Shown here in pieces: positions 39,000-48,838 of a stretch of 64,000 bases of DNA. Every line of letters begins with the position of its first letter. The first letter of the stretch is position 1. The notes below the pieces were generated by a model, which ran no database searches, was not told the origin of the DNA, and was given only the letters and a program-made list of their open reading frames with translations. Origin of the DNA: an uncultured Oceanospirillaceae bacterium (lineage in GTDB: Bacteria > Pseudomonadota > Gammaproteobacteria > Pseudomonadales > Balneatricaceae). The translations under genes were made by a program, and so were the position numbers. The DNA lies in the NCBI GenBank assembly GCA_913057435.1, contig CAJXNY010000001.1, positions 124,001 to 188,000 of the forward strand, in the 5' to 3' direction.

Positions 39000-40322
39000 A
39001 TGAACGCTGTTATTTTCGCCGTACTGACCATGCTGGTCCTGAGCCTTTTACGCACCCACGTTGTTATCGCACTATTAATCGGTGCCCTGGTGGGTGGCCT
39101 CACCGGCGGGCTGAGCTTACAGGCCACCATCGATGCGTTTAACGCCGGGATCGGCGGCGGTGCCAATGTGGCACTGAGCTACGCCCTGCTCGGTGGTTTT
39201 GCTGTCGCCATCGCCCAGTCCGGTTTGCCCCACGCGCTGGCCAGTCGCATGGTAGTTATGCTGGGGCAGAACCCCCACCCGACCCGGGTACGGCATATCA
39301 AGAACGCCATGCTGCTGCTGATTCTGCTGGTTGCCATCTCCTCGCAGAACATCATGCCGATCCACATCGCGTTTATCCCGTTGCTGATTCCGCCGCTGTT
39401 ACTGGCAATGAGCAAAATGAGACTCGATCGTCGGCTGGTCGCCTGTGTACTGACCTTCGGCCTGGTCACACCCTATATGTTTCTGCCGGTCGGCTTTGGC
39501 GGTATCTTTCTTAATGAGATCCTGCTGAACAACATCAGCAAAGGCGGGCTGGATGTCAGCGGTATCTCAATCATCGAAGCGATGAGTATCCCCGCCCTGG
39601 GTATGCTGGCAGGCTTGCTGGTCGCGGTATTTATCAGCTACCGGGGTAAACGTATCTACGACACCAAACGTATCCAGGCGGTCGAAACAACAGAACACAG
39701 CTACAGCCGCAAGAACATTGTGATAGCCCTGCTGGCCATCGCCCTGGCGTTCGTAACCCAGCTGTACACCAACTCCATGGTGATCGGCGCCATGCTTGGC
39801 TTTATCCTGTTCTCGGTCACCGGCGTGGTGCGCTGGCGCGACTCCGACAGCCTGCTCACCGACGGCATGAAGATGATGGCCACCATCGGCTTTATCATGA
39901 TCGCCGCTGCGGGCTTCGCGCAAGTGCTGAAAGAAACCGGTGAAATTGCCAGCCTGGTCAGCAGCTCGGTGGCCATCATTGGTGATAACAAACCGATGGC
40001 CGCGTTTCTGATGCTGCTGGTCGGCCTGCTGATCACCATGGGGATCGGCTCGTCGTTCTCGACCATCCCGATTATTGCAGCGATCTATGTGCCACTGGCG
40101 ATGCAGCTGGGCTTCAGCCCGCTGGCCATTGTTGCGCTGGTCGGCACCGCTGCCGCCCTGGGTGATGCAGGTTCCCCGGCCTCCGACTCCACTCTGGGGC
40201 CAACAGCAGGGCTAAACGTCGATGGCCAGCACAATCATATCTGGGACTCGGTGGTACCCACCTTTCTGCACTACAACCTGCCGCTGCTGGCAGCAGGCTG
40301 GTTTGCCGCGATTACTCTCTGA
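39000..40322 (+). CDS. Na+/H+ antiporter family protein (YuiF/NhaC-like)
   Basis: A membrane protein of 440 residues with about 11-12 helices, such as '[28 protein letters not shown]' (start), '[14 protein letters not shown]' and the hairpin '[19 protein letters not shown]', followed by '[19 protein letters not shown]'. This matches the YuiF-type ion transporter family (PF13726/PF03553). The open frame extends to TTG 38934; ATG at 39000 is preferred because it starts the first helix. Divergent from the ABC exporter. Confidence 0.84.
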   Translation: MNAVIFAVLTMLVLSLLRTHVVIALLIGALVGGLTGGLSLQATIDAFNAGIGGGANVALSYALLGGFAVAIAQSGLPHALASRMVVMLGQNPHPTRVRHIKNAMLLLILLVAISSQNIMPIHIAFIPLLIPPLLLAMSKMRLDRRLVACVLTFGLVTPYMFLPVGFGGIFLNEILLNNISKGGLDVSGISIIEAMSIPALGMLAGLLVAVFISYRGKRIYDTKRIQAVETTEHSYSRKNIVIALLAIALAFVTQLYTNSMVIGAMLGFILFSVTGVVRWRDSDSLLTDGMKMMATIGFIMIAAAGFAQVLKETGEIASLVSSSVAIIGDNKPMAAFLMLLVGLLITMGIGSSFSTIPIIAAIYVPLAMQLGFSPLAIVALVGTAAALGDAGSPASDSTLGPTAGLNVDGQHNHIWDSVVPTFLHYNLPLLAAGWFAAITL

Positions 40323-40350
40323 CCACGCACGTCGTCGCCTTACCCTACAG

Positions 40351-40375
40351 CAACGGGCCTGGTTCAGGCCCGTTG
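40351..40375. terminator. Hairpin at the convergent ends of the antiporter and hydrolase genes
   Basis: A 10-bp perfect stem CAACGGGCCT / AGGCCCGTTG with a 5-nt loop, overlapping the stop codon of the hydrolase gene. No T-run is present, so function as a terminator is uncertain. Confidence 0.5.
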
Positions 40376-41236
40376 TGACTCAACCCCCAATTGCGCCAGC
40401 CCTTCACGCACCAGCTGATAACAGATTTCCGGCGCTTCCAGAGGCAGCAAGTGGCCATACTCACTGTTTTCCAGAAACACCGTTTCAGGGGCTGCAGCCT
40501 GCCAGCGACGCCACATTTTTTCACTGAAAAATACCGACGGCTTACCCCGGATCACCACCGTTGGCACCTTCACTTTACGTGCCAGCGGCATCACATTCAT
40601 TGCATTGGCGTAGTTATAGGCCTCCCACTGCACCGGAAACGCGAGCTTTACACCCCCCTGAACACCGGGCACCACTGCCGCATCCATCAGCGTATCCAGC
40701 GCCTGTGCATCAAAACGACGAAAGGCACGCTTGCCACCATACAGCTGACGAAAATCATCATGGCTATCCCAGTGATGCGGCTTGCGCAACGTACTGCGAA
40801 TGGGCTCGATAAACTGCTTCAAGGCCATCGGTAACATATTTACCGCCACAGCCTGTAACGGCTTGAGCATGGCAGGCTCGATCAGCACCAGGGCGCGAAA
40901 CAGCTCGGGATGTTTATGCGCTGCAATCAGCGTCGCGGTCGCCCCCATCGAATGGCCGATGCCGATTATCGGCTCGCCATCCCCCTGCTGCAGATACTCA
41001 ATCAGATCATCGGCATAGGTCGCCCAGCTGATCCGGGCATCCGGCGCACCGACACCCTGCCAGGTGGCCCGGTTTTTCAGTGCACTCAGAGCAAAGTCAG
41101 CTGCCAGCTGTTCCACCAGCGCAGCGTAGACCCCCAGTGGAAAACCATTGGCATGGTAGAAATGCGCAGCGGCACCCGTTGAGGAATACCGCTGATACTG
41201 ATCCGTATATGAAAAAGCGTTTTCTAATGCGTTCAT
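40364..41236 (-). CDS. Alpha/beta hydrolase
   Basis: A 290-residue alpha/beta-hydrolase fold enzyme. The nucleophile elbow is 'IGIGHSMGATATLIAA' (Ser in GHSMG), the oxyanion region 'FYHANGFPLGVYAALVEQL' lies near the start, and the catalytic His is in 'YGHLLPLEAPE' near the end. No signal peptide. Substrate unknown. It sits alone between the convergent antiporter gene and the divergent katG. Confidence 0.85.
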   Translation of the reverse strand: MNALENAFSYTDQYQRYSSTGAAAHFYHANGFPLGVYAALVEQLAADFALSALKNRATWQGVGAPDARISWATYADDLIEYLQQGDGEPIIGIGHSMGATATLIAAHKHPELFRALVLIEPAMLKPLQAVAVNMLPMALKQFIEPIRSTLRKPHHWDSHDDFRQLYGGKRAFRRFDAQALDTLMDAAVVPGVQGGVKLAFPVQWEAYNYANAMNVMPLARKVKVPTVVIRGKPSVFFSEKMWRRWQAAAPETVFLENSEYGHLLPLEAPEICYQLVREGLAQLGVESQRA

Positions 41237-41565
41237 AACAACACCTGCAAATAGACGGAACAGCCCCGCAACCAGACCGTCCAGTCTGGGACTATATCAA
41301 GGGCAATGCTGCCAGAGCCGCGGAAAAATACGAGAGCACAAACGCTCAGATTCAAAGACATAATCGACCAGCCAGCAGCAGTGTATTTCGTGCCAACAGG
41401 CTATATAAAACCCCTATCAACACCATAGCCAGGTTCCATTTCCCAGCCCTGCAACCGAGGCATACCGTGGCGTTATGGAGTATTTTTCGATGCCCGTCTG
41501 TCAGGCACCGGCACCTTTACCCACCCAGGCAGGGATAGCGCCAACCCGTTAAGGGGAGTCCTGTT
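41237..41565. other. Intergenic region between the hydrolase and katG
   Basis: This 329-bp divergent gap should hold both promoters. I see no convincing OxyR or Fur site, hairpin or small ORF. The katG ribosome site AAGGGGAG is at 41551-41558. Confidence 0.5.
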
Positions 41566-43791
41566 ATGCTCAGCCAGATAATTCCTTTCGTTGCTGCCGG
41601 GGCCATCGCCCTCACCCCCATCGTTGCCATCAATGCCAGTGCTGATCAGCAGCAAGCCAAACCCGCTGCGTTCTGGTGGCCTGACCAGCTCAACCTCAGC
41701 CCGCTGCGCCAGCACGCCGCACCTTCCAGCCCGATGGGCACCGATTTCAACTACGCCAGGGCGTTCAAAACCCTCGATCTGACGGCTGTAAAAGCAGATA
41801 TCAGCGCCCTGATGACCACCTCCCAGGCCTGGTGGCCTGCAGATTATGGCCACTACGGCCCCTTTTTCATCCGTATGGCCTGGCATAGCGCTGGGGTATA
41901 TCGCGTAGCCGATGGTCGCGGTGGCGCGGCTGGCGGCCAACAGCGCTTCGAACCCCTCAACAGCTGGCCAGACAACGCCAATCTCGACAAAGCGCGAAGG
42001 CTGCTCTGGCCAATCAAGAAAAAATACGGCGCGAAACTGTCCTGGGCCGACCTGATGGTGCTCACCGGCAACGTGGCACTGGAATCGATGGGCTTTAAAA
42101 CCTTCGGGTTTGCCGGTGGCCGCGAAGATGACTGGGAGGCCGAACCGGTATTCTGGGGCCCGGAAGCCAGCTTTATGGCAGACAAACGACACAGTGGCGA
42201 GCGTACCCTGCAACAGCCTCTGGCTGCCGTGCAGATGGGCCTGATCTACGTAAACCCGGAAGGCCCCAACGGTAACCCGGACCCACTGGCCGCCGCCCAG
42301 GATATCCGCGAAACCTTTGCCCGCATGGCCATGAACGACGAAGAAACCGTCGCCCTGATCGCCGGTGGACACACCTTCGGCAAAGCGCATGGTGCCGCCA
42401 GACAGGATGACTGCGTTGGCCCGGAACCCGCCGCCGCCGATATCGAAGAACAGGGACTGGGCTGGCGTAACAAATGCGGCAGTGGCCACGGTGAAGACAC
42501 CATTACCAGCGGCCTGGAAGGTGCCTGGACCGCCAGCCCTGCCGCCTGGACTCACCAGTATCTGAACAACCTGTTCACCTACACCTGGGTGCAAACCCGC
42601 AGTCCAGCCGGTGCGATTCAGTGGATTCCCGAACAAGGCCAGGCCGCTGATCAGGTACCGGATGCTCACAACGCCGAAAAACGTCATGCACCGATCATGC
42701 TGACCACTGATCTGTCACTGAAGTTTGATCCCCGTTACCGGGAGATATCCAAACGCTTCCAGCAGGAGCCGAAAGTCTTTGAACTGGCCTTCGCCAAAGC
42801 CTGGTACAAACTGACCCACCGCGATATGGGCCCCCGCTCACGCTACCTGGGCAGCGACGTACCCGATCAGACGCTGCTCTGGCAGGACCCCATCCCGACG
42901 CTCAACCATCCACTGGTCAACGCTGAAGATATCCGCCAGCTAAAAGCCCGCCTGCTGGAATCAGAGCTCAGCATTCCCATGCTCGTCCGCACCGCCTGGG
43001 CCTCTGCCGCCAGCTTCCGTGGCACCGATAAGCGCGGTGGCGCAAATGGTGCCAGGCTCCAGCTCGCTCCACAGAAAAACTGGCCCGCCAATAGCCCGGC
43101 GGAACTCGCCAGAGTGCTGCCACAGTTACAGACGATCCAGACCTCGTTTAACAATGAACCTGGAGAACGCAAAATATCTCTGGCCGACCTGATTGTACTC
43201 GGCGGCGCAGCAGCCATTGAACAGGCAGCAAAACAGGCCGGGCACAGCGTACAGGTGCCCTTCATCCCGGGGCGCACCGATGCCCATCAGGCCCAGACAG
43301 ATAGCGCTGCTTTCGCGGTACTTGAGCCCCAGGCCGATGGCTTTCGTAACTATTTTAACGACAACAACCCGCTGCCCCCCACCCGAATGCTGGTAGAACG
43401 GGCCAGCCTGCTGACCCTGACCGTACCAGAAATGACCGTACTGATCGGCGGCCTGCGCGTGCTCAACGCCAACACCGGACAATCCGCCCACGGTGTTTTC
43501 ACCACGCAACCAGGCACTCTGAACAATGACTTCTTCGTCAACCTGCTGGATATGTCGACCCGGTGGCAGAAATCCACCCGCACTGAGGGCATTTATGAAG
43601 GTAAAAACCGCACCAGCGGCACACTGAAATGGACCGCCACCCCGGTAGACCTGATCTTCGGCTCCCACTCAGAACTGCGCGCCATTGCGGAGGTATACGC
43701 CGCTGATGATGGGAACGATAAATTTGTGAATGACTTTGTGCAGGCATGGCACAAAGTCATGACCCTGGACCGTTTTGATCTGATCCGATGA
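41566..43791 (+). CDS. katG: Catalase-peroxidase KatG with hydrophobic N-terminus
   Basis: A bifunctional heme enzyme removing hydrogen peroxide. The 741 residues comprise the duplicated peroxidase fold. The N-terminal half has distal '[10 protein letters not shown]' (Arg/Trp/His), the Met-Tyr-Trp adduct partners (Trp in that motif, Tyr in '[13 protein letters not shown]', Met in 'RMAMNDEET') and proximal '[12 protein letters not shown]'; the C-terminal degenerate copy follows. Residues 1-27 ([20 protein letters not shown] then AINASAD) look like a signal peptide for periplasmic export, as in KatP-type enzymes, but lack the usual basic residues. Good ribosome site AAGGGGAG 7 nt upstream. Confidence 0.94.
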   Translation: MLSQIIPFVAAGAIALTPIVAINASADQQQAKPAAFWWPDQLNLSPLRQHAAPSSPMGTDFNYARAFKTLDLTAVKADISALMTTSQAWWPADYGHYGPFFIRMAWHSAGVYRVADGRGGAAGGQQRFEPLNSWPDNANLDKARRLLWPIKKKYGAKLSWADLMVLTGNVALESMGFKTFGFAGGREDDWEAEPVFWGPEASFMADKRHSGERTLQQPLAAVQMGLIYVNPEGPNGNPDPLAAAQDIRETFARMAMNDEETVALIAGGHTFGKAHGAARQDDCVGPEPAAADIEEQGLGWRNKCGSGHGEDTITSGLEGAWTASPAAWTHQYLNNLFTYTWVQTRSPAGAIQWIPEQGQAADQVPDAHNAEKRHAPIMLTTDLSLKFDPRYREISKRFQQEPKVFELAFAKAWYKLTHRDMGPRSRYLGSDVPDQTLLWQDPIPTLNHPLVNAEDIRQLKARLLESELSIPMLVRTAWASAASFRGTDKRGGANGARLQLAPQKNWPANSPAELARVLPQLQTIQTSFNNEPGERKISLADLIVLGGAAAIEQAAKQAGHSVQVPFIPGRTDAHQAQTDSAAFAVLEPQADGFRNYFNDNNPLPPTRMLVERASLLTLTVPEMTVLIGGLRVLNANTGQSAHGVFTTQPGTLNNDFFVNLLDMSTRWQKSTRTEGIYEGKNRTSGTLKWTATPVDLIFGSHSELRAIAEVYAADDGNDKFVNDFVQAWHKVMTLDRFDLIR

Positions 43792-43902
43792 GAGCATAAC
43801 TGGCGGGCCGGCCCTTCGCGCCCCACCCTGGAAGCGCGAGCCGCGAGCGTCATAAACCGGAGTACAGCGCCTGACGTGACGGCATGGCGCTGCTACACAA
43901 CA

Positions 43903-44925
43903 TCAAAAACCTTCCAGCACCACTTTGCCTATCGCCTTACCGCTTTCGATACTGGCATGGGCCTTTTTCAGGTTGGTGGCATTGATCAGGCCATAATGTT
44001 CACCCAGCGTGGTTTTAATACGCCCGGCATCAATCAGCTCAGCGATACTGTTCAGCAGATCACGCTGCTTCTCGATATCCGGGGTATCAAACATCGAGCG
44101 GGTGTACATAAACTCCCAGTGCAGCGAAATGGACTTCATCTTCAGTTTCATAATATCCAGCGGGGTGGCGGGATCATCAATCAGGCCCAGCTTGCCCTGA
44201 GGGGCCAGCGCTGCAACGATCTCATCAAAGTGCTGGTCCGTTGCGTTCAACGAAGCCACATGGGTGACGCTGTCGATACCGATTCGTTGCAGCTCAGCAC
44301 TGAGCGGCTTACGGTGATCAATCACATAGTCCGCCCCCAGCTCCGTTACCCACTGCTGGCTTTCAGGCCGTGAAGCGGTGCCGATTACAGTCGCGTCGGT
44401 CAGTTGCGCCGCCAGCTGCACCATAATCGAACCCACACCACCGGCAGCACCGACAATCAGAATCCGCTGATGATCTTTTTTATCCGGTGAACCGGTGTGG
44501 GCCAGACCCAGCCGGTCAAACAGCATCTCCCAGGCCGTGATCGCCGTCAGCGGAAACGCCGCCGCTTCAGCGCTGGAAATAGACTCAGGTTTGCGACCCA
44601 CAATTCGCTCATCCACCCGGTGGTACTCCGCGTTGGTACCAGGGCGGGTCAGATCACCGGCATACCAGACCTTGTCACCCTTTTGATAGAACTGTACCTG
44701 GTCGCCCACTTCAACAACCTCGCCGACCGCATCCCAGCCCAGCACTTTAGGCTCGGCATCTGGCTGAACCCGGGCACGAATTTTGGTATCCACCGGGTTT
44801 ACCGAGATCGCCGCGATTCTGACCAGCAGATCACGACCAGCCACCGTCGGCATCGGTTGCTCGATGTCGGTCAGGGCGTCCGGGTGTTCAATTTCAAGGG
44901 ATTTCAGGTAACCAATGGCTTTCAT
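43903..44925 (-). CDS. Zinc-independent medium-chain oxidoreductase (quinone oxidoreductase / AdhZ-like)
   Basis: A 340-residue NADPH-dependent enzyme: catalytic-domain start 'SVNPVDTKIRARV', nucleotide motif 'RILIVGAAGGVGSIMVQLAA', then 'GTASRPESQQWVTELGADYVIDH'. The structural-zinc cysteines of alcohol dehydrogenases are absent, so it belongs to the quinone-oxidoreductase branch (COG0604, 'zinc-type alcohol dehydrogenase-like'). Divergent from a LysR gene with about 96 bp between them, the usual pairing for regulated reductases of electrophiles or quinones. Confidence 0.87.
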   Translation of the reverse strand: MKAIGYLKSLEIEHPDALTDIEQPMPTVAGRDLLVRIAAISVNPVDTKIRARVQPDAEPKVLGWDAVGEVVEVGDQVQFYQKGDKVWYAGDLTRPGTNAEYHRVDERIVGRKPESISSAEAAAFPLTAITAWEMLFDRLGLAHTGSPDKKDHQRILIVGAAGGVGSIMVQLAAQLTDATVIGTASRPESQQWVTELGADYVIDHRKPLSAELQRIGIDSVTHVASLNATDQHFDEIVAALAPQGKLGLIDDPATPLDIMKLKMKSISLHWEFMYTRSMFDTPDIEKQRDLLNSIAELIDAGRIKTTLGEHYGLINATNLKKAHASIESGKAIGKVVLEGF

Positions 44926-45021
44926 GTTCTGTCTCCGCTGTGTGAATGAAGACAGTGTGGGTCAGAATGGGTAAACTAAAAACAGGGTAATAACATAATC
45001 AGTTTCAAAAATAATTTGATA

Positions 45022-45921
45022 ATGAATACAGCAGACCTGGCACTTTTTATTCGCACCGCCGATAGCGGCAGCATCACCGCCGCTGCCACACAACTGGGGA
45101 TGACGCCCGCTGCGGCCAGCGCGGGCCTGAAGCGACTGGAGAAACAGCTCGAGGTGCAGCTGTTTATCCGCTCCACCCGGCAGCTGCGTATCACCGCCGA
45201 AGGTGAACGTTTTCTGCTGTACTGTCGCCAGGCGCTGACCTCACTTGACGAGGGCAAAGCCTCGCTAACGGCCATGCGTGGAAAAATCGCCGGTGAAATC
45301 CGTTTCTCCGTCTCATCAGACCTGGGCCGTAACATCGTTCTGCCCTGGCTGGATGAAGCCATGGATAAGCATCCTGATTTATCACTGAACCTGAGCGTGG
45401 GCGATTCCCTGTCGGATTTCTATCTGGACCGGGTTGATCTGGCCCTGCGCTATGGCGAGCCGGAAGACTCAACCATGGTGGCATTTCATATCGCCACCGT
45501 AGAGCGAGTAGCATTCGCCTCACCAGAATACCTCCGCCTGGCAGGCACCCCTGAACACCCTGAACAGTTGCGCCAGCACAACTGTCTGCTGTACCGCATC
45601 GGCAGCCGCGCCTACGATAGCTGGAGCTTCTCCAAAGAGGGTCAGCAGCACAGCATCCAGGTACAGGGAAACCGGGAGAGTAATGACGCTGATATTGTCC
45701 GGCGCTGGGCTGTGGCAGGCAAAGGGATCGCCTATAAATCCAGCCTGGATATCAGCGCTGACCTACGTGCAGGCACCGTGGTACGACTGCTCCCCGACTA
45801 CCCATCAAAGCCGCTTAACGCCTGGCTGATCTGCCCCAGCCGAAAACAGGTGACCCCGGCAACATTAATGCTACGGGATATGTTGCGGGAGAAGTGCGCC
45901 GAAGCGCTGACGGGATTGTAG
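45022..45921 (+). CDS. LysR-family regulator, probable regulator of the divergent oxidoreductase
   Basis: A 299-residue LysR protein with HTH 'TADLALFIRTADSGSITAAA' continuing 'TQLGMTPAAASAGLKRLEKQ', and effector domain. An open TTG lies two codons upstream (45016), but ATG 45022 gives the natural start NTADLALF. Divergent from the quinone-oxidoreductase gene, so that is the likely target; the inducer is unknown. Confidence 0.9.
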   Translation: MNTADLALFIRTADSGSITAAATQLGMTPAAASAGLKRLEKQLEVQLFIRSTRQLRITAEGERFLLYCRQALTSLDEGKASLTAMRGKIAGEIRFSVSSDLGRNIVLPWLDEAMDKHPDLSLNLSVGDSLSDFYLDRVDLALRYGEPEDSTMVAFHIATVERVAFASPEYLRLAGTPEHPEQLRQHNCLLYRIGSRAYDSWSFSKEGQQHSIQVQGNRESNDADIVRRWAVAGKGIAYKSSLDISADLRAGTVVRLLPDYPSKPLNAWLICPSRKQVTPATLMLRDMLREKCAEALTGL

Positions 45922-45960
45922 CTGTGCAGATAAACGTCGCAGCGCTAAGCGAAAGATCAC

Positions 45961-46539
45961 TCAGCAGAGATCAGCACCCAACGCTCGGCTCTGTTCTAGC
46001 CACGCTTCACGCTGCGGTTCAGTCGAATGGATAACCGGGCCAAACAGGCTGACGGCAGCAGGCTGAAAACCGCATAACTGAAAAACCCAGGCACCCAGCT
46101 GCTGTACCAGCGGCACCTGCTCTGGCGTATCGAAATACTCGACTGGCGTATCCATGGTTACCATTAACCGTAGCGTTTTCCCTCCCAGTAGCGGTACCGG
46201 CTCATCCTCACCAGAGACATATTTAAATGCAAAGCCCGGTAGCAAGGTACGATCCAGCAATCCTTTGCACTTTGCTGGCACCCCACCCCACCAGAACGGC
46301 GCAACAATCACCAGATGATCAGCTTTCGCCAGCGCTGCCTGAAACGCCTGCAGTATCGGTTCAAGCGGCTGGTCAGCATGGTAGCCCTGAGCCAGATCAG
46401 GGTTAAACTCCATCGCAGACAGCTTAAAATACTGCACTTCAGCGTTTAGCTGTGCCTCAGTACAGTAAGCATCTGCCAGGGCACCACACAGGCTGCCAGC
46501 ACGAGGGTTTGCGTCGAGTATCAGAATATTTTTGTGCAT
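45961..46539 (-). CDS. NAD(P)H-quinone oxidoreductase, flavodoxin-like fold
   Basis: A 192-residue flavodoxin-like reductase with FMN/FAD loop 'ILDANPRAGSLCGALADAY' and the family motif 'PFWWGGVPAKCKGLLDRTLLPGFAFKY' (split: PFWWGGVPAKCKG, LLDRTLLPGFAFKY). This is the MdaB/NQO1-like group that reduces quinones by two electrons. The frame continues to 46572, but ATG 46539 has GGAGAGA in front and is preferred. Downstream of a MerR gene with a MerR-type promoter between them. Confidence 0.88.
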   Translation of the reverse strand: MHKNILILDANPRAGSLCGALADAYCTEAQLNAEVQYFKLSAMEFNPDLAQGYHADQPLEPILQAFQAALAKADHLVIVAPFWWGGVPAKCKGLLDRTLLPGFAFKYVSGEDEPVPLLGGKTLRLMVTMDTPVEYFDTPEQVPLVQQLGAWVFQLCGFQPAAVSLFGPVIHSTEPQREAWLEQSRALGADLC

Positions 46540-46571
46540 GGTTGTCTCTCCATAGAACGAGTAGAGAGCCA

Positions 46572-46603
46572 AGTTTGCACTCTCCTCTATAGGGGAGAGT
46601 CAA
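46572..46603 (-). promoter_or_regulatory. MerR-type promoter of the quinone oxidoreductase
   Basis: The minus strand has TTGACT (46598-46603) and CAAACT (46572-46577) with a 20-bp spacer. The spacer is nearly filled by a 22-bp dyad, half-sites ACTCTCC and GGAGAGT at 46579-46585 and 46594-46600, with only one mismatched pair. An over-long spacer with a central palindrome is the hallmark of MerR-regulated promoters. The -35 overlaps the merR-like gene's stop. Confidence 0.75.
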
Positions 46604-46950
46604 GCGGTGCTGTTACTTTTTGCCAGCTGCTCAAGGCAGACCCCCAGCGTTTCCAGCTGGCCATCAATCTGTTGCCGCTGCTGCTCCAGCCGCTGCCGTA
46701 AATCCAGCAGAAAAGGCCGGATGCGAGCCCAGTCAACAACGCCATCACGGTATTGAATCACACCTTGCAGCTCCGCCAGGGTAGCGCCCATCGCCTTGGC
46801 TTCACGAATCATCACCAACAATTCGATATCCTGTTGTTGATAAGTTCGATAACGGCCACTACGTACCGGCTCAATCAACCCTTTCGTTTCGTAGAAACGG
46901 ATCGCCTTAACCGTCAGGCCTGTTTTAGCCGCTATTTCACCAATAAACAT
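46600..46950 (-). CDS. MerR-family transcriptional regulator
   Basis: A 116-residue regulator. The winged HTH begins 'FIGEIAAKTGLTVKAIRFYETKGLI' (first 25 residues, short motif EIAAKTGLTVKAIRFYE) and is followed by 'RSGRYRTYQQQDIELLVMI' and a coiled-coil dimer helix 'LRQRLEQQRQQIDGQLETL'. A single C-terminal Cys (GVCLEQL) leaves a metal site unlikely. The frame opens at 47010, but ATG 46950 starts the typical MFIGE N-terminus. It sits upstream of the quinone reductase on the same strand and probably twists its promoter at 46572-46603. Inducer unknown. Confidence 0.88.
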   Translation of the reverse strand: MFIGEIAAKTGLTVKAIRFYETKGLIEPVRSGRYRTYQQQDIELLVMIREAKAMGATLAELQGVIQYRDGVVDWARIRPFLLDLRQRLEQQRQQIDGQLETLGVCLEQLAKSNSTA

Positions 46951-47057
46951 AAAGGCATGGGGCTCTCTACTAGTTAGAAAAAGGAGATTACCCATTTGGG
47001 CACCTGTCACACCTATTCTACAGATACAGCCCCTGCCTGCCCTCCCGTTATTTTCTG

Positions 47058-47516
47058 CTACGTTTCAGCTGCGGGTTCAAACACCATGTGAAGTATCAGA
47101 TAAGAGGTTTGTTCAAAGACTTCCTCGGCGACAGCGACAAAACCATAGCGGTCATAAAATTGCCGACCGATGATATTATCCTGGAATACATGTACTTCCA
47201 GCCCACCGTGCAGTGCCTGAGCTTTATCCATCAAGGCTTTACCACAACCCGTACCATGGTACTGCGGGTCGACAAACAAACCACCGACTTCGTTGCCAAT
47301 CAAAGCGATAAAGCCCACAACCCGATGCTCTACTACCGCCACCCAGGTATCTGCATTCGGCAAGTACAGGTTAGGGATATTATGCCGCTCCTGATCGAAA
47401 AAGGATTTCGACATAAACCCATGTGCCAGATGGGACGCACGCTCCCAGCTGCTCAGCAGATCATTCAAGTCCTGTGACTGATAAGGTCTGATTTCTATGG
47501 TCATATTTACGCTCAT
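47058..47516 (-). CDS. GNAT-family N-acetyltransferase
   Basis: A 152-residue acetyl-CoA-dependent acetyltransferase: start 'IEIRPYQSQDLNDLLSSWERA', acetyl-CoA loop 'LFVDPQYHGTGCGKALMDKA' (Q/R-x-x-G-x-G/A) and 'DRYGFVAVAEE'. This resembles the YiaC-like/PanZ-like small GNATs, but the target cannot be named. An in-frame ATG four codons later (MTIEIRPY) is an alternative start. Confidence 0.86.
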   Translation of the reverse strand: MSVNMTIEIRPYQSQDLNDLLSSWERASHLAHGFMSKSFFDQERHNIPNLYLPNADTWVAVVEHRVVGFIALIGNEVGGLFVDPQYHGTGCGKALMDKAQALHGGLEVHVFQDNIIGRQFYDRYGFVAVAEEVFEQTSYLILHMVFEPAAET

Positions 47517-47643
47517 ATTTCTATACTCGAATTACGCTGAACCAACCACCAACAGCTCTACACGCCGGGGTAACTCAGCCTCTGAAACAGAGCATAACGG
47601 TCGCCAATAGTGTTCGATTGAACAAATACGACAATTTCAGCAC

Positions 47644-48474
47644 TTACTCAAAGTCACCGTAGATATCGATCGTCAGATCCCGCTGCCGAGCATAGCGGCC
47701 CGGCGTCGCACCAATGCTGCTTTTGAAATAGCGGATCAGGTGGGGCTGATCGCTAAAACCAAACCGCTGGGCAATATCAGCCCAGTCGATCGCTTCGCCG
47801 TCCTGGCTGTAGAGATAAGCCAGTATCGACTCCAGCCGCTCCATCGACTGGCACTGCTTTAACGTCAGCCCCGTCACCCGCTGAAAACTGCGCTCCAGAG
47901 TACGCTGTGAACAGTGCAGTTTCCCACCCAGTTCGGCGACTGTGGTGTTCATCAACAACGGGAAAACTCGGCGCACCAGCTGGCTGTGTCGATCTTCACG
48001 ACTGTCCATTAACCAGTCCCGAAGTTGTGTGTCCAGCGCGGCACAACAGGCTGCTGAATCAGCCTGCGCCAGCGGTAACAGCTCAGTTTCCGTACAGCAG
48101 CTGCCCCGCTGCAAGCTGGCAAAATCCGCCGCTGCCACCTGATCTAACGCTGGTTTCAGGGGCTTTAAATCCAGCGCGTAGAGCGCCCCTACATGAAACT
48201 TTATACCCAGAATATGGAAGGACACCGAGTGATCCATTGCAAAAGTATGGCTATGGGGAAACAGCCAGTGACTACCCGTTCCCTCTTCAACCTGCGTACC
48301 CTGGGCATAGTGGTAACGCTGCGCTGGTTCAGCCAGAATCAGGTGCGCGGCAGGGTCCGGGTTTAGCTTGGGGAATGTACTACCGCCATCCTCCTGTTCA
48401 CGTTCCAGAAACCAGTAGCAATCCACATAGCGAGCAACATCAGGGTCGGCAGGCATGTGCTTCCAGCTTTTCAT
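47644..48474 (-). CDS. AraC-family transcriptional regulator
   Basis: A 276-residue regulator with an N-terminal cupin-like sensor (DUF6597 type: 'PDVARYVDCYWFLERE', 'PDPAAHLILAEPAQRY', 'FHVGALYAL') and a C-terminal double HTH beginning 'VAELGGKLHCSQRTLERSFQRVTGLTLKQ' (about residues 185-213) and ending 'RFGFSDQPHLIRYFKSSIGATPGRY'. Cysteines are frequent in the middle (SCCTETELLP, ACCAALD). Target unknown; no gene next to it suggests one. Confidence 0.88.
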   Translation of the reverse strand: MKSWKHMPADPDVARYVDCYWFLEREQEDGGSTFPKLNPDPAAHLILAEPAQRYHYAQGTQVEEGTGSHWLFPHSHTFAMDHSVSFHILGIKFHVGALYALDLKPLKPALDQVAAADFASLQRGSCCTETELLPLAQADSAACCAALDTQLRDWLMDSREDRHSQLVRRVFPLLMNTTVAELGGKLHCSQRTLERSFQRVTGLTLKQCQSMERLESILAYLYSQDGEAIDWADIAQRFGFSDQPHLIRYFKSSIGATPGRYARQRDLTIDIYGDFE

Positions 48475-48838
48475 ACGATAAGGGCGGCTCGTCAGAGAGT
48501 TAGACAGGCATTATATCGCCGAACAGCACCCACTCATGCTAATAATGACTGTGCGATACCTGACAAACCAGGCGGGTCACAGGCGCGGCCCGCTAACCCA
48601 TAGCAGACATGCAGCTGGGGCTAAGTGATTTTGCCATCGTTAACGGTATTACAAGAATATGTGGAGGACAATTCGACACAGCGTTCGGACAGGCTGGGGC
48701 TGGAGTCAGACAATAAGTACAGCAGATATAACTGAAAGAAAGCAGGCCTTTTTACGGCACGGCCGATGCCAGGATCAATACATGAAAAGCCGAGACAGGC
48801 CCGGCTTCCAGTTAGCAAAATTATAATTTTTACTATGG
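48475..48838. other. Gene-free stretch upstream of the AraC gene
   Basis: 364 bp between the AraC start and the end of the five-repeat protein gene. A 65-codon minus-strand frame at 48621-48818 has no ribosome site and no protein-like composition. I see no RNA or repeat. Confidence 0.5.

Noticed and set aside
41473-42687. 404-codon minus-strand frame
   Set aside because: Antisense shadow of katG; no family motifs and no ribosome site.
48621-48818. 65-codon minus-strand frame
   Set aside because: No ribosome site and no protein-like pattern in an intergenic stretch.
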